Shown: positions 6,761 to 15,874 of the stretch, piece by piece
Layout: every line of letters starts with the position of its first letter
Numbering within the stretch: position 1 is the stretch's first letter
DNA from: Candidatus Saccharimonadota bacterium
GTDB lineage: Bacteria > Patescibacteriota > Saccharimonadia > Saccharimonadales > Saccharimonadaceae
DNA length: 54,765 nt
NCBI GenBank assembly: GCA_017404515.1
Contig: JAFRCG010000023.1
Span: 1 to 54,765 of the forward strand
Direction: 5' to 3'
The notes under the pieces: model-generated
What the model was told of the DNA's origin: nothing
Seen by the model: the letters and a program-made list of their open reading frames with translations, nothing else
The model's database searches: none
Program-made: the position numbers and the translations under genes

Positions 6761-8317
6761 TTAGTTGCCAAGAGCTTTCGCGACTTCGCGCAGAACCCAG
6801 TGACGGACGATCTCGTCTTCGTTGTTGCTGGTGATGACGGCAGCATAGGGTTTGTCGGCCAGTTTGGTGGCGATGTAATTGAGACCGTTGCTGGTGCGTC
6901 CCAGATGAGGATTAGAAAGCTGAGTAGGATCTCCAGCGATAACTATCTTGCTGCCGTTACCGATACGGCTGACCAATTCCCTGGCCTGGAAACGCTCTAC
7001 ATCCTGGAACTCATCATAGATAATTAATGAATTGGAGATAGAACGCCCTCCCATAAAGATAAGGGGTTGGAACTCAAAATACCGATTGATTACATCTGTT
7101 ACGGCGCTGTTGATACTGAAGGAAGTGGTGCCAGAAGTAGGCTTAGTCTTCCTCTTCGTCTTCTTGCGGCGAGATTTGACGGCGTTTTCCGCGTTGCCGT
7201 TTTTCTCCTCGTCCGAATCAGAATCAACGATTTCGTCTACCAACTTGCGGATATCTTCTTTGTCTACCGGGTACGCATCCTTGGGGGTGTCGTTTAAGAT
7301 TTTGATGACATCGCGGACATTATCAAGTACCGGCATGGCTTTGGCCATAACTTTGGAAGTAATGTCTCCCGGCAGAAAACCAACATCTTGTCCAAGAGCA
7401 GAGTCGCGCGGGCAGACAAAGATCCGTTCGATGTTCAGATTGGATTTGCTGGTGTGATAACCAACACCGTTGAGCCCAACGGCTATCGGCAAGAAAGTTT
7501 TGCCAGTACCAAACAAGCCAGAAAAGATGACAATCGGGATTTCGTCAACCGGAGCCAGCAATGCTTCCATGTACATAGCCTGGACATTGGTGATGGGACG
7601 AATACCCTTGTACGACGGCGAATAAAACTTGGTGTAGCAAAGCGGCACAACCGCGGGATTGCCACTATTGTCGTAAGTGAAACGACCGATGGAAGAATAT
7701 CCACCCCTGTGAGGCTGGCCAAAATTGGTCATCTCAAACTCCACAAATTCATTAAAATGAATTGGGTGCTTGGGGAATAAATCTTCCCATTCTGCCTGGC
7801 TGATGTGGTGCTGACGAGTCCAGAGCGATATAGCGTCTTCCGGCAGACGCACTTTGGTGCGTCCGGTATAGACCTCCGGATTGATCTTGGCGACATCAAT
7901 TTTGGCGGCAGAAGCTTTGGCGGTCATCCAGTCGCTACCAGTCATGATGGCGACATTGCTGTTACCCTCTCTCTGAAGCTGTTTGGCCAGAGCAATAGCG
8001 TTTTCTACACTACTGTCACTGTTGCTTATAGCGTCGAAAAATTTGATCTTCATCTTGTTTCTGCAAGTAAAAGCGTCGGTATCACTGTGGTTATTGAGAT
8101 AGACCAACATCTCTCCGATAGAATGAATAAGACGAGTAGCTGCCTCACCACGGGTACTATGCTCTTTGCGCCAATTGCCCAGTCGATCAATAAATTGATA
8201 CGGGATGCAGAGATAATCGGCCTTTTTCTTGGTGTTTTCCGCTGGCGTAAGGACATCAGGATCGCCTATTAGCATATCCATCGCTGTTACGATATAGTTG
8301 TGGTAATATTTTGACAT
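6761..8317 (-). CDS. PIN domain-PhoH family ATPase
   Basis: A 518-residue protein joining an N-terminal PIN-type domain (about residues 8-150, with NVAIMTGSDWMTAKASA near its end) to a PhoH P-loop ATPase. Walker A is GLFGTGKT at about 267-274, Walker B is IIYDEFQD, and the GDPTQLSNPHLGR motif follows. The layout matches the YlaK/PhoH2 type, known as RNA helicase-nuclease proteins. A highly charged linker (DSDSDEE, then RRKKTKRKTK) of about 35 residues interrupts the ATPase between Walker A and B. I chose the ATG at 8317 because of the Shine-Dalgarno GGGAGGTGAG before it, the strongest in the window. GC looks higher than in its neighbours. Confidence 0.85.
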   Translation of the reverse strand: MSKYYHNYIVTAMDMLIGDPDVLTPAENTKKKADYLCIPYQFIDRLGNWRKEHSTRGEAATRLIHSIGEMLVYLNNHSDTDAFTCRNKMKIKFFDAISNSDSSVENAIALAKQLQREGNSNVAIMTGSDWMTAKASAAKIDVAKINPEVYTGRTKVRLPEDAISLWTRQHHISQAEWEDLFPKHPIHFNEFVEFEMTNFGQPHRGGYSSIGRFTYDNSGNPAVVPLCYTKFYSPSYKGIRPITNVQAMYMEALLAPVDEIPIVIFSGLFGTGKTFLPIAVGLNGVGYHTSKSNLNIERIFVCPRDSALGQDVGFLPGDITSKVMAKAMPVLDNVRDVIKILNDTPKDAYPVDKEDIRKLVDEIVDSDSDEEKNGNAENAVKSRRKKTKRKTKPTSGTTSFSINSAVTDVINRYFEFQPLIFMGGRSISNSLIIYDEFQDVERFQARELVSRIGNGSKIVIAGDPTQLSNPHLGRTSNGLNYIATKLADKPYAAVITSNNEDEIVRHWVLREVAKALGN

Positions 8318-8424
8318 ATAACTCACCTCCCTTATATATGCAAAATTACCGTGCGCGATTTTAAGTTGCGTGGCCTGAAAAAATGGGCCATAACCCACCT
8401 GAGTAAAATATAGCAGATTTTTTC

Positions 8425-9939
8425 CTATTTGTCATCTCTAAAAGAGAAGAAAATAGGTGTGCCAAGATAAGGGTAAAATTCGCGGATTTTGCGCTCTAAG
8501 AAGCGTTTGTAGGACCAGTGTAAAAGCCCTAACTCGTGCCCATGAATCACAAACCAAGGTGGGCAGGTATCAGTTTGGACGATATATTTTGGCTTGGGAT
8601 GAGTGTTTTTGAGGCCGGCTGGTAGGTGCTCGGAAATGGCTTGGTGCAAAATAGTGTTTAGGTCTGCGGTTTTGAGTTGATGATGGCGAGCTTCATCGAT
8701 TTCTAGGGCTAGATCAAAGATTTTGGTGACATTCTTGCCAGTTTCAGAGCTAGTGATGACTACTGGAGCATAAGGCAAAAAGTCAAAATCTTTCTCTAGG
8801 CCGTCAATAAGGAAGTCGGCGTTGCTGCGATTTTTGATGTTTTGTTCTCCAAAATAATTGGTAGGAGTAGCGTTTTCTAAGAGGTCAGACTTGGTAACTA
8901 CCATGATGATACTTTTGCCGGCATCAACAATTTGCCCAGCAAGAGATTGATCTAGCTTGCTGTGAGGCTCAGTAGAATCAATCAAGAGGCAGCAGATGTC
9001 AGCTTCTTCGATGGCGGCCAGAGTGCGAATAGCAGAAAATTTTTCGATACCAACCTCCCTTTTGCCGGGTTTTCTAAGACCGGCGGTGTCTAGGATCTCA
9101 ATAGGGCGGTTTTTGAATCTAATTTCTAGGCGATTAATATCTCTAGTAGTTCCCTGGCGGCTACTGACGATAGCTTGCTGCTTTTTGCCAAGAGTATTAA
9201 ACAGTGACGATTTACCCACATTTGGGCGGCCAATCAGAGCGATTTTGAGGGGTGCTTCGTTGCGACCAGCAACAGTCACTTCTGGGGCACCGGTCGCTCG
9301 GCCTGTCTGTCCCTTCGGGCCAGAATTTCCCTCATTCGCAGAAATCGCGCAAGCGCGTTCCTGCTCATATCGGAAGTTCGTTACAGGCGAGCTCCCTATC
9401 GCTTGCTCCCGTTGTCGCAAGGGATCCCCAGAAGTAACTATTTGCTGCTCGCCTAAGCAACCTAAAATCGCAGCTTCTAGCTCTTTAATGCCCTGCCCAG
9501 TGGTGGCAGAAGTGCGGAAAATGTGCTCTTCTGGGATACCAAGTGCACGAAATTCATTAATATCTAGAGCTTCACCTCTGTCAGATTTGTTCAAAACTAG
9601 AAAAACTGGTTTTTTGGAGCGGAGAGCGGATTTGGCAATATTCTTGTCGTAGTGGTTAAAATATTTAGTGCTATCTAAAGTGAGCAAAATTAGATCGGCG
9701 GTATCAATGGCGTCGGCGATTTGCTCTTGGATGCTAGCCTCAAAACTGTCTTCTGGATTTTTAAGACCGGCAGTATCAATCAAAAGAAAGCGGTTTTTGA
9801 TTTTGGCGGAAACATTATCTCTAGTGGTGCCTTCTTCTCTGGCAACAATGGCAATATTTTGGTGCGCAAAACGATTAAGCAGGCTAGATTTGCCGGCGTT
9901 AGTTTGGCCAATTAGGGCAACGATAGGTAGAGATTTCAT
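8425..9939 (-). CDS. der: Ribosome assembly GTPase Der (EngA) with an inserted linker
   Basis: Double GTPase needed for maturation of the large ribosomal subunit. The G1 loops are GQTNAGKSS (residues 10-18) and GRPNVGKSS (about 237-245). Both domains have TTRD switch motifs, DTAGL, and NKSD or TKSD, and the KH-like domain fills about the last 90 residues. At 504 residues it is long for the family. The excess is residues about 168-223, rich in Gly, Ser, Thr and Arg, encoded by a segment bounded by perfect 10-bp inverted repeats (see 9278-9435). Start at 9939 is supported by TGT-TATGAT ending 6 nt upstream; the 16 residues before it are not family-like. Confidence 0.93.
   Translation of the reverse strand: MKSLPIVALIGQTNAGKSSLLNRFAHQNIAIVAREEGTTRDNVSAKIKNRFLLIDTAGLKNPEDSFEASIQEQIADAIDTADLILLTLDSTKYFNHYDKNIAKSALRSKKPVFLVLNKSDRGEALDINEFRALGIPEEHIFRTSATTGQGIKELEAAILGCLGEQQIVTSGDPLRQREQAIGSSPVTNFRYEQERACAISANEGNSGPKGQTGRATGAPEVTVAGRNEAPLKIALIGRPNVGKSSLFNTLGKKQQAIVSSRQGTTRDINRLEIRFKNRPIEILDTAGLRKPGKREVGIEKFSAIRTLAAIEEADICCLLIDSTEPHSKLDQSLAGQIVDAGKSIIMVVTKSDLLENATPTNYFGEQNIKNRSNADFLIDGLEKDFDFLPYAPVVITSSETGKNVTKIFDLALEIDEARHHQLKTADLNTILHQAISEHLPAGLKNTHPKPKYIVQTDTCPPWFVIHGHELGLLHWSYKRFLERKIREFYPYLGTPIFFSFRDDK
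9278..9435. repeat. Inverted-repeat-bounded insertion inside der
   Basis: ACTTCTGGGG (9278-9287) and CCCCAGAAGT (9426-9435) are perfect inverted copies; allowing one mismatch they extend to 14 bp (9274-9439). The 158-bp interior has higher GC and a different codon pattern, and is read through in frame in the linker between the two G domains. It resembles palindromic elements that insert in frame in Rickettsia genes, but I cannot assign it to a named family. Confidence 0.65.
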
Positions 9940-9945
9940 GAATAT

Positions 9946-9954
9946 ATCATAACA
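9946..9954 (-). promoter_or_regulatory. Leaderless -10 of der
   Basis: TG-T-TATGAT on the minus strand, 6 nt before the ATG at 9939. Confidence 0.6.
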
Positions 9955-10034
9955 TATTTTGCAAGAAAATAAAAGGATAGACGGCAAAGTTTGGCGTGTA
10001 TAGCTAGGGGTAATGCGTGGGCATGGGTTGCTAA

Positions 10035-10245
10035 TTAGAGGGAGACGCAGCGGAGAGTAGCCCCGCGGGCTATATTACTGTTATCCTGGGGGAAGAGATT
10101 GCTACTAGTCATGTACAAGTCGTACGCGCCACTAGCACTGCTAGCCGTGGCAGACCACCAGAGCCCGATGGAGCCCTGGCCGTACAGGTCACCATCGCCC
10201 CAGAGGTAGTTGCCTGAGAATACATACGAAAGCGGATACCGACGG
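10035..10245 (-). repeat. Surface-protein cassette C4
   Basis: Reads RRYPLSYVFSGNYLWGDGDLY at the 5' end, WWSATASS and LFPQD in the core, and TLRCVSL followed by TAA at the 3' end. With C1 it is one of two copies that keep the stop codon and the same 3' flank. It lies head to tail with C5. Confidence 0.8.
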
Positions 10246-10260
10246 GTATTTGGTGGAGTA

Positions 10261-10490
10261 GGAGACGCAGCGGAGAGAAAAGCCACCGATTTTAGGATAG
10301 TTAGTTTGAGGAGTGAGGTAGTTAGGATCTATACCTAGGATGTATGTGTTGCTAGCACTATAGGCGATAGTAGACCAGTAGAAACCGCGGTAACCTTGGT
10401 CAGCTATGTTAAAACCACTCCAGCTAGAAATTCCAGACAATACATACGAAAGCGGATACCGACGGGCACCGGTGGAGCCGGAGGAGTTTA
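10261..10490 (-). repeat. Surface-protein cassette C5
   Basis: Carries the 5' extension VNSSGSTGARRYPLSYVLSG and ends GGFSLRCVS. Its core is the most divergent (SSWSGFNIADQ, YWSTIAYSASN). Its 3' end joins the 5' end of C4 through a spacer of about 15 nt. The 5' extension stops about 35 nt from tRNA-Glu. Confidence 0.8.
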
Positions 10491-10524
10491 CAATGGAGTC
10501 AAAAAGTGATAGAATAATCCTAGT

Positions 10525-10601
10525 GGTCGCGTCGTCTAGTGGTCTAGGACGCCTGGTTCTCATCCAGGAAATCGCGGGTTCGACTCCCGCCGCGACTACC
10601 A
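10525..10601 (+). tRNA. tRNA-Glu (CTC)
   Basis: It folds as a complete cloverleaf with acceptor GGTCGCG/CGCGACT (one G-T pair), anticodon stem CCTGG/CCAGG with loop TTCTCAT (anticodon CTC), T arm GCGGG/CCCGC with TTCGACT, and an encoded CCA. A T6 run follows directly. It sits between cassette locus 2 and the flavodoxin gene. Confidence 0.95.
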
Positions 10602-10609
10602 TTTTTTGT

Positions 10610-11131
10610 CTAATATCCCAGTTCTTTTGCCCAGCTGGTGATTTTTTCTTTGCCTTCTTCTTCCCTAGCTTTGATTCCGGAAATATTGAATCCGTTGCCT
10701 ATGACATTGGCGGTAGATAATTTGGCTTTTAGAGCTTCAAAAGTGCCAGCATTGCCAGAACCCTCGTGAGTATTGAATGGAATGACGGTTTTACCACTAA
10801 AATCGTGGTTTTCTAGGAAGGTATAGACTATCATTGGCAAGTCTCCCCACCAGATAGGATAACCCAAAAAGATAGTGTCGTAATCATCGAAATTCTCCAC
10901 CTCGCCGATGTAGGCTGGACGAGCGTCGGCATCTTTTTCCTCGGTGGCTTTTTCTACGCAAGATTGATAATCTGCAGGATATTTTTCTTGAGGGACAATA
11001 GCAAAAGTGTCGGCAGAAAGATATTCTGCTAAGTTTTTGGCTAAAATTTCGGTGTTTCCAACTTTTGTATCGCCAACATTGTAGTTTTCGTCTGGGCGAG
11101 AAAAGAATATGACAAGAGATTTATGGTTCAT
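10610..11131 (-). CDS. Flavodoxin family protein
   Basis: A 173-residue FMN-binding electron carrier or NAD(P)H oxidoreductase of the flavodoxin fold. The phosphate loop follows LVIFFSRP (about residues 6-13) and includes GNTEILA near 26. YDTIFLGYPIWWGDLP (about 83-98) is the second FMN loop typical of the flavodoxin_4 group, and NTHEGSGNAGTFEAL the third. An AAAGGAG ribosome binding site lies 8 nt before ATG. It converges with tRNA-Glu. The redox partner cannot be told from context. Confidence 0.88.
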   Translation of the reverse strand: MNHKSLVIFFSRPDENYNVGDTKVGNTEILAKNLAEYLSADTFAIVPQEKYPADYQSCVEKATEEKDADARPAYIGEVENFDDYDTIFLGYPIWWGDLPMIVYTFLENHDFSGKTVIPFNTHEGSGNAGTFEALKAKLSTANVIGNGFNISGIKAREEEGKEKITSWAKELGY

Positions 11132-11175
11132 GATGACTCCTTTTTAGAAATTATATCAAATGTTGGCGGAGATAT

Positions 11176-12606
11176 TTAGTATTTGACGCTGCCAGTACCA
11201 TTTGGAATAGCGGAGATAAAGATTTGACCAGGGGTGAAAGAGATAGCTTCGCCAGAGTCAGACTTGAAGGTGATTTGGTCAGACTTGTTGTTTTTGACCC
11301 AAACGCCTTTGGTGCTGGTGCCATTTTGGAAAATGTAGGCTGTGCCAGTGCCGATGGTTTGAACAACTTGGTGATATCTGTCGGAGTCTAGGTATTCGTC
11401 AACTTTGATGACAACAATAGCGGAAGGGCTGAGCTGTTTGGCATCCCCACAAGTAGTTTTAGGGCTAGGCTGAGTAAGTCCGTCTGGACAGGAATAAACC
11501 AGATGAGCTTGTCCGTTTTGATAAGAGCGAAGATAAGAATTGGTCTGGCGATTGTATTGATAGTGAACATTAAAAGCATCAACATAGCCAAAATTGACAT
11601 CAATACTTTCTACTAGTGGAGTGACTGTTTCGGTGTTTTCACCTTCAGTATTATCACCTTCTGTGGTCTTTTTGATTTGCTCATTAGTCTCTGGATCAAT
11701 ACCGGCACTCTTAAAGGCGGCATTTTTCTTTTCGGTGGCTTCGTTTGGCAGCAATCTAGAGAAAGTGACTGGATTAGAAGTATTATAGCCGTTTGCTTTA
11801 TTGAACTCAGCGAGGAGTGCTGGAGAAGTCATGAGATTGTTAGGCGCCCAGTAGCTAGATTGGTCGCGCCACATGTAGTCGTAAGATTCGGTGAGGTCGC
11901 GATATCCGCCGCTGCGCACGGCAGCAATAGCATCGTTGGAGCCGCCAGCATGAACAATCGTACAGTCAAATGGAGTATCCCAATCCAGATAATAACTCCT
12001 AAGAGAGCGGATTGGCCCGATGACGGAATTTTGAGGATTTTGGAAGATGGCGGCAAAGCGAGTAATGCCAGCTTCGGCGATGGCTTCAAAGATTACAGCG
12101 GCGCTATCCAGCCCGGTCTGAGGGCGAGCGCCGTCTAGGCCGTTAGGAATTTGGATGCAGTAAGTAGGCATGGAATTGATAGATTCGTTCTCGATTTCTA
12201 GACCGCTTAATTTGCTGTAGTATTTAGGTTTTTCTACGACTACGATTTCTTCTTCTTGGACATTTTCTGGAGCTGGTTTGTAGAAGAAAATAAAATAGCA
12301 GGCGGTGGCAATACCAGCGAGTAAAAGAACGACAATAATAGAGATGATGATAATCTTTTTGCGTTTTTTGTGCTTAACCTCGGTAGGCGTAAGAGGCTTT
12401 TTGGCAGGTTTGGGATCGTAGACTTCGTCGTCTGACTGGATGCGAGATTTATCCTCTTTTTCGATAGCTTCGACAGCGGCTTCCTCGGTATTTTTCTCAG
12501 TAGCTTTTTTCTTTTCAAGTTCTTTTGCTACTATTTTAGCTTTATTGACTTCTTCTTTTGAGGTTGTTGAATCATCAACAACATCTTCCACGCTCTTTTT
12601 ACTCAT
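11176..12606 (-). CDS. DUF3048 (YerB-like) membrane-anchored protein
   Basis: This 476-residue protein has a charged, Lys/Glu-rich cytoplasmic N terminus, one membrane helix (about residues 85-108, IIIISIIVVLLLAGIA), and an outer DUF3048 module from about 130 to the end. The module shows ARPQTGLDSAAVIFEAIAEAGITRF and SVIGPIRSLR, hallmarks of the family, whose biochemical function is not known. A GSNDAI segment and a C-terminal half with DRYHQV follow. Start is fixed by a leaderless promoter, TATAAT 6 nt upstream. A Glu/Thr-rich insertion interrupts the domain near residue 330. Confidence 0.85.
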   Translation of the reverse strand: MSKKSVEDVVDDSTTSKEEVNKAKIVAKELEKKKATEKNTEEAAVEAIEKEDKSRIQSDDEVYDPKPAKKPLTPTEVKHKKRKKIIIISIIVVLLLAGIATACYFIFFYKPAPENVQEEEIVVVEKPKYYSKLSGLEIENESINSMPTYCIQIPNGLDGARPQTGLDSAAVIFEAIAEAGITRFAAIFQNPQNSVIGPIRSLRSYYLDWDTPFDCTIVHAGGSNDAIAAVRSGGYRDLTESYDYMWRDQSSYWAPNNLMTSPALLAEFNKANGYNTSNPVTFSRLLPNEATEKKNAAFKSAGIDPETNEQIKKTTEGDNTEGENTETVTPLVESIDVNFGYVDAFNVHYQYNRQTNSYLRSYQNGQAHLVYSCPDGLTQPSPKTTCGDAKQLSPSAIVVIKVDEYLDSDRYHQVVQTIGTGTAYIFQNGTSTKGVWVKNNKSDQITFKSDSGEAISFTPGQIFISAIPNGTGSVKY

Positions 12607-12612
12607 GGTTTT

Positions 12613-12621
12613 ATTATAACA
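12613..12621 (-). promoter_or_regulatory. Leaderless -10 of the DUF3048 gene
   Basis: TG-T-TATAAT, 6 nt before ATG. Confidence 0.65.
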
Positions 12622-12648
12622 CGCCTATGCTTATTTATTGCAAAATGA

Positions 12649-14145
12649 TTATAAATCATTAACGATGGCAGAATGTGCGGAATTTAGGCGGGAGATGGTG
12701 GTGTTTTTGCCAAGGACTGCCATGGTGAGATGTAAAGCTGGGGAAAATGGTGCAAAAGAAATTGCAATACGGATGAGACTAAAGAGTTCGGCTGGTTTTT
12801 TGCCGGATTTTTCCAAGAGCTCATTAAGAGCGTTTTGGAGGTTTTCGGCTTGCCAATCTTCCTCAGGGATAGACTGTAGTTTGTTGGAGACCATCATTAG
12901 CAAATCCCCCTGCTCTTTTTCGGACATTTTCTTTAGGAACTTATTATTTAGCAACATTTCTAGATCTATGCGTGGATCTTCAAAGAAGTAAGTGGTAAAT
13001 TCTCTGATATCAGAGAGAGTTTTGAGGCGATCGTAGATGATGCTAAGAACTTTTTTGAGGTAATCTTCTGGGTAATTTTGGGCAGATTCTGGCCAGTAAT
13101 TGACATCTTTTGAAAGAGTACGAGCAAAAAGTGCATCTACACCTTGTTCGTCAAAGATTTTTCTAATCCATTGGCCGTTTTGCCAGAGTAATTTGACTTC
13201 GTCAAAGCGGGCACCGGAATTTTGGATGCGATCAATAGAGAAAGATTTTAGAAGTTCCTCTTTAGTGTAAAGCTCTTTTTCGGTGCCGTCGTTCCAGCCT
13301 AGACAGGCAAGATAATTTAGCATGGCCTCTGGAAGGATGCCGTCGTTTTTGTAGTCGATGACTGATTTGGCGCCATCACGCTTGGATAGTTTTTTGTTGC
13401 CTTGAGTAGCAAGAACATGTGGCAAAGAGACAAATTTAGGGTGTTCGATACCAAGAGCCTCGTAAATTCCGAGGTAATTTGGCATGCTGGATAGATATTC
13501 TACACCACGGACAATGTGGGTAACATGCATTTCGTAATCATCAACAATATGAGCAAAATTGTAAGTAGGCAGGCCATCGGCTTTGATAAGGATGATGTCG
13601 TCGCAAACTTCTGGGCCGGTTTCAAGATCACCCATGACTTCGTCGTGCCATTTATAAGATTTTGGCTCAGACTTGAAACGAAGAGGAACACCTGGCTCCC
13701 AAGTCTGTTGCATTGCGGATTCGTCAGGGCGGTGGTTGCGATAGAGATAAGGGATTTTCTTTTGACTATCAGCTTGACGATAGGAATTGATGGTTTCGGA
13801 GCTGGTACTATCTGGATAAGCGCGGCCAGCGGCGATCAGTTTTCTGGCATAGGCGTGATAAATGTCTCGGCGCTCGGATTGGAAATAAGGCTGGTTAGGC
13901 CCACCGACTTCTATACCTTCGTTCCAGTCTAGTCCTAGCCATTTGAGAGTTTCGACAATAAGATCGGTTGCTCCTGGAACATAGCGTTCCCTGTCAGTGT
14001 CTTCGATACGCAGAATAAAAGTGCCATTAGTCTGCTTGGCGATAAGATATGGATAAATAGCACTACGGACATTGCCGATATGAATGTATCCAGTAGGGCT
14101 AGGTGCAAAACGAGTCACAAAATGTGAGTTTTTTGAATTTGACAT
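12649..14145 (-). CDS. gltX: Glutamyl-tRNA synthetase
   Basis: Class I aminoacyl-tRNA synthetase charging tRNA-Glu. It has RFAPSPTGYIHIGN (HIGH-type signature at about 20-24), FILRIEDTDRERYV, and KLSKRDGAKSV (KMSKS-type loop near 257). The 498-residue length is normal. No zinc-binding cysteines are evident. I cannot tell from the sequence whether it also charges tRNA-Gln. Start is supported by TATAAT 6 nt upstream. It lies between two envelope-protein genes with separate promoters. Confidence 0.95.
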   Translation of the reverse strand: MSNSKNSHFVTRFAPSPTGYIHIGNVRSAIYPYLIAKQTNGTFILRIEDTDRERYVPGATDLIVETLKWLGLDWNEGIEVGGPNQPYFQSERRDIYHAYARKLIAAGRAYPDSTSSETINSYRQADSQKKIPYLYRNHRPDESAMQQTWEPGVPLRFKSEPKSYKWHDEVMGDLETGPEVCDDIILIKADGLPTYNFAHIVDDYEMHVTHIVRGVEYLSSMPNYLGIYEALGIEHPKFVSLPHVLATQGNKKLSKRDGAKSVIDYKNDGILPEAMLNYLACLGWNDGTEKELYTKEELLKSFSIDRIQNSGARFDEVKLLWQNGQWIRKIFDEQGVDALFARTLSKDVNYWPESAQNYPEDYLKKVLSIIYDRLKTLSDIREFTTYFFEDPRIDLEMLLNNKFLKKMSEKEQGDLLMMVSNKLQSIPEEDWQAENLQNALNELLEKSGKKPAELFSLIRIAISFAPFSPALHLTMAVLGKNTTISRLNSAHSAIVNDL

Positions 14146-14151
14146 AAATAA

Positions 14152-14157
14152 ATTATA
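14152..14157 (-). promoter_or_regulatory. Leaderless -10 of gltX
   Basis: TATAAT, 6 nt before ATG. Confidence 0.6.
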
Positions 14158-14184
14158 CTATGAAAACCAAAAAAACTCAAAAGA

Positions 14185-15720
14185 TTACATAGAGGTGGCT
14201 AGATTGCGAATTTGCTCTTTGGTGAGCCACTTGCCAGAGGTGCTTTTGACAGTGAAAAACAGCCCGCCGTTGACCCAGACAGCCTGGTCTTTTTCGGCGT
14301 AGATGGTGATTCCCTGTTCGCGGATGGTGGAATAATCGCCGCTCATAGCTTTTTTGACATAGTTATTGAGAAGCGCGGTGCTGTCCCAGGTGGATTTTTC
14401 CTCGGAGAGAGAGAATTTGCCACCCTCGGAGTTTTCGAAGTACATGATGATTTCACCATCTTTATCGGATGAAACATTAGAGAGAGTATAGCCTCTAGGA
14501 ATGATGTCTGGGTAGACGGCTTCGATGCCGGTTTGCATGGCGGCGACTTTGACGGTGATATCTGGCATATTGAAATGGACAAAGGCAAAGAGTGCGCCCA
14601 CGGTGATACCAGAACAAAGTAGAGCTAGAACGATGCGTCCACCTCTGCGTTTTTTGTGGAATTTGCCCTGCATCATGTCGGAATCTTCTAGAGTGGCAGT
14701 TTTTCGCATGGCGGATCTTAGGACTCTGTCGTCGGCTTTGGTGCGATGTGGGAAGGAAACCTTCATTGACGGCATACTGTTGGCGCGAGCCTGTTTTTTG
14801 GCGGCTTTAGCAGCTTTGACAGCCTCGGCAGTGGCTTTTCTAGCAGCTTTTGCTTCGGCGCGCTGCTGTTTTTTGGCAAGTTTAGGAGAGATTTTGACAG
14901 CCGGTTCTTTTGGTGCGTCCGTCTTAGTAATAGAGATTTCGGTGGTAGCTTCAGGAGTATTAGTGGCGCTTTCGGCTGGTTTTGCTTCTGCTACTACTGC
15001 TTCTACTGCTTTTGCTGCTTCTGTTGCCTCTATTATCTCTACTTTTGCGGTAGTCTCTGCTGTCTCTGGCTTTACATCAGACTGAGATTCTGTTGTAATT
15101 GGTACTGTTGTAGTATTGGTCTCTGGTGCGGATGCTGCCTCTGATTTTGTTTCTACCTGGGTTTCTACTTTGACAGGCGTTGCCGTGGATTCGGCTTCTA
15201 CTGTGGCAGGCTCTGTTGTGGCTTTAGCCTCTGATTTTGCCTCTGATTTTGCCTCTGCTGCAGCTTCTATTTTGGTTGTAGCTTTACTGGCTGGTGTTTC
15301 ATCTGGGCGTTTGACATAGCGACGAGACAAAGTGGTAGATTTTTGCAAGAAACTATGGGTGTCAGCGCTAGAAATAGATTTTTCTGCAACTTTGTCAGGG
15401 GTGGAAGTTTTTGCACGGGTTTCTTTGGCGGACTTTTTGGTGGCTTTTTTTGCTACTTTTTCTTCTTTGGAATCGGAAATTTTGATGATTTTTGGTGCTT
15501 TGGCGGAAGGTTTGTTGATGTCGGTACTTTTCCTGCTGGCGCTGGATGATTTCTTTTTAGGGGTGGCCTTAATAGCCACTTTGCCCATGGCTTTTTTGGT
15601 GGCCTTCTTAGAGGAGGCTCCAACTTTTTCTACGGTGATTTTCTTGACTTTTTTAGGGGCTATAGATTTTTTAGCAGCTTTTTTCTTGTCATTAGAATCT
15701 GTAATCTGAATTTTGGTCAT
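14185..15720 (-). CDS. Low-complexity membrane protein with DUF4367-like outer domain
   Basis: This is a 511-residue protein. The first 370 residues are low complexity, rich in Lys, Ala, Thr and Glu, with repeats such as EAKSEAKSEAK, so they are probably disordered and cytoplasmic. One membrane helix follows (IVLALLCSGITVGALFAFV). The last 110 residues form a small outer domain with YPDIIPRGYTLSNV, resembling DUF4367. Start at 15720 (MTKIQITD) is preferred over the longer frame because GGAAGG lies 12 nt upstream and a TATAAT box about 40 nt upstream. The function is unknown; a link between cytoplasm and envelope would fit the architecture. Confidence 0.6.
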   Translation of the reverse strand: MTKIQITDSNDKKKAAKKSIAPKKVKKITVEKVGASSKKATKKAMGKVAIKATPKKKSSSASRKSTDINKPSAKAPKIIKISDSKEEKVAKKATKKSAKETRAKTSTPDKVAEKSISSADTHSFLQKSTTLSRRYVKRPDETPASKATTKIEAAAEAKSEAKSEAKATTEPATVEAESTATPVKVETQVETKSEAASAPETNTTTVPITTESQSDVKPETAETTAKVEIIEATEAAKAVEAVVAEAKPAESATNTPEATTEISITKTDAPKEPAVKISPKLAKKQQRAEAKAARKATAEAVKAAKAAKKQARANSMPSMKVSFPHRTKADDRVLRSAMRKTATLEDSDMMQGKFHKKRRGGRIVLALLCSGITVGALFAFVHFNMPDITVKVAAMQTGIEAVYPDIIPRGYTLSNVSSDKDGEIIMYFENSEGGKFSLSEEKSTWDSTALLNNYVKKAMSGDYSTIREQGITIYAEKDQAVWVNGGLFFTVKSTSGKWLTKEQIRNLATSM

Positions 15721-15861
15721 GAATATATTACCTTCCACAAATAGATTATCCTTATTATAACTGAAAGCGGAATAAAAAAGCAAGAACAATTTGGACAAAA
15801 TGCATAAAAATAATAGAAAAAGTTCAAAATAAACTTAAACAATTTATTTTGAAAAATATAG

Positions 15862-15867
15862 TATAAT
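15862..15867 (+). promoter_or_regulatory. -10 box of the PEGA gene
   Basis: TATAAT, 7 nt before ATG, with AAGG in between. Confidence 0.6.
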
Positions 15868-15874
15868 TAAGGAT

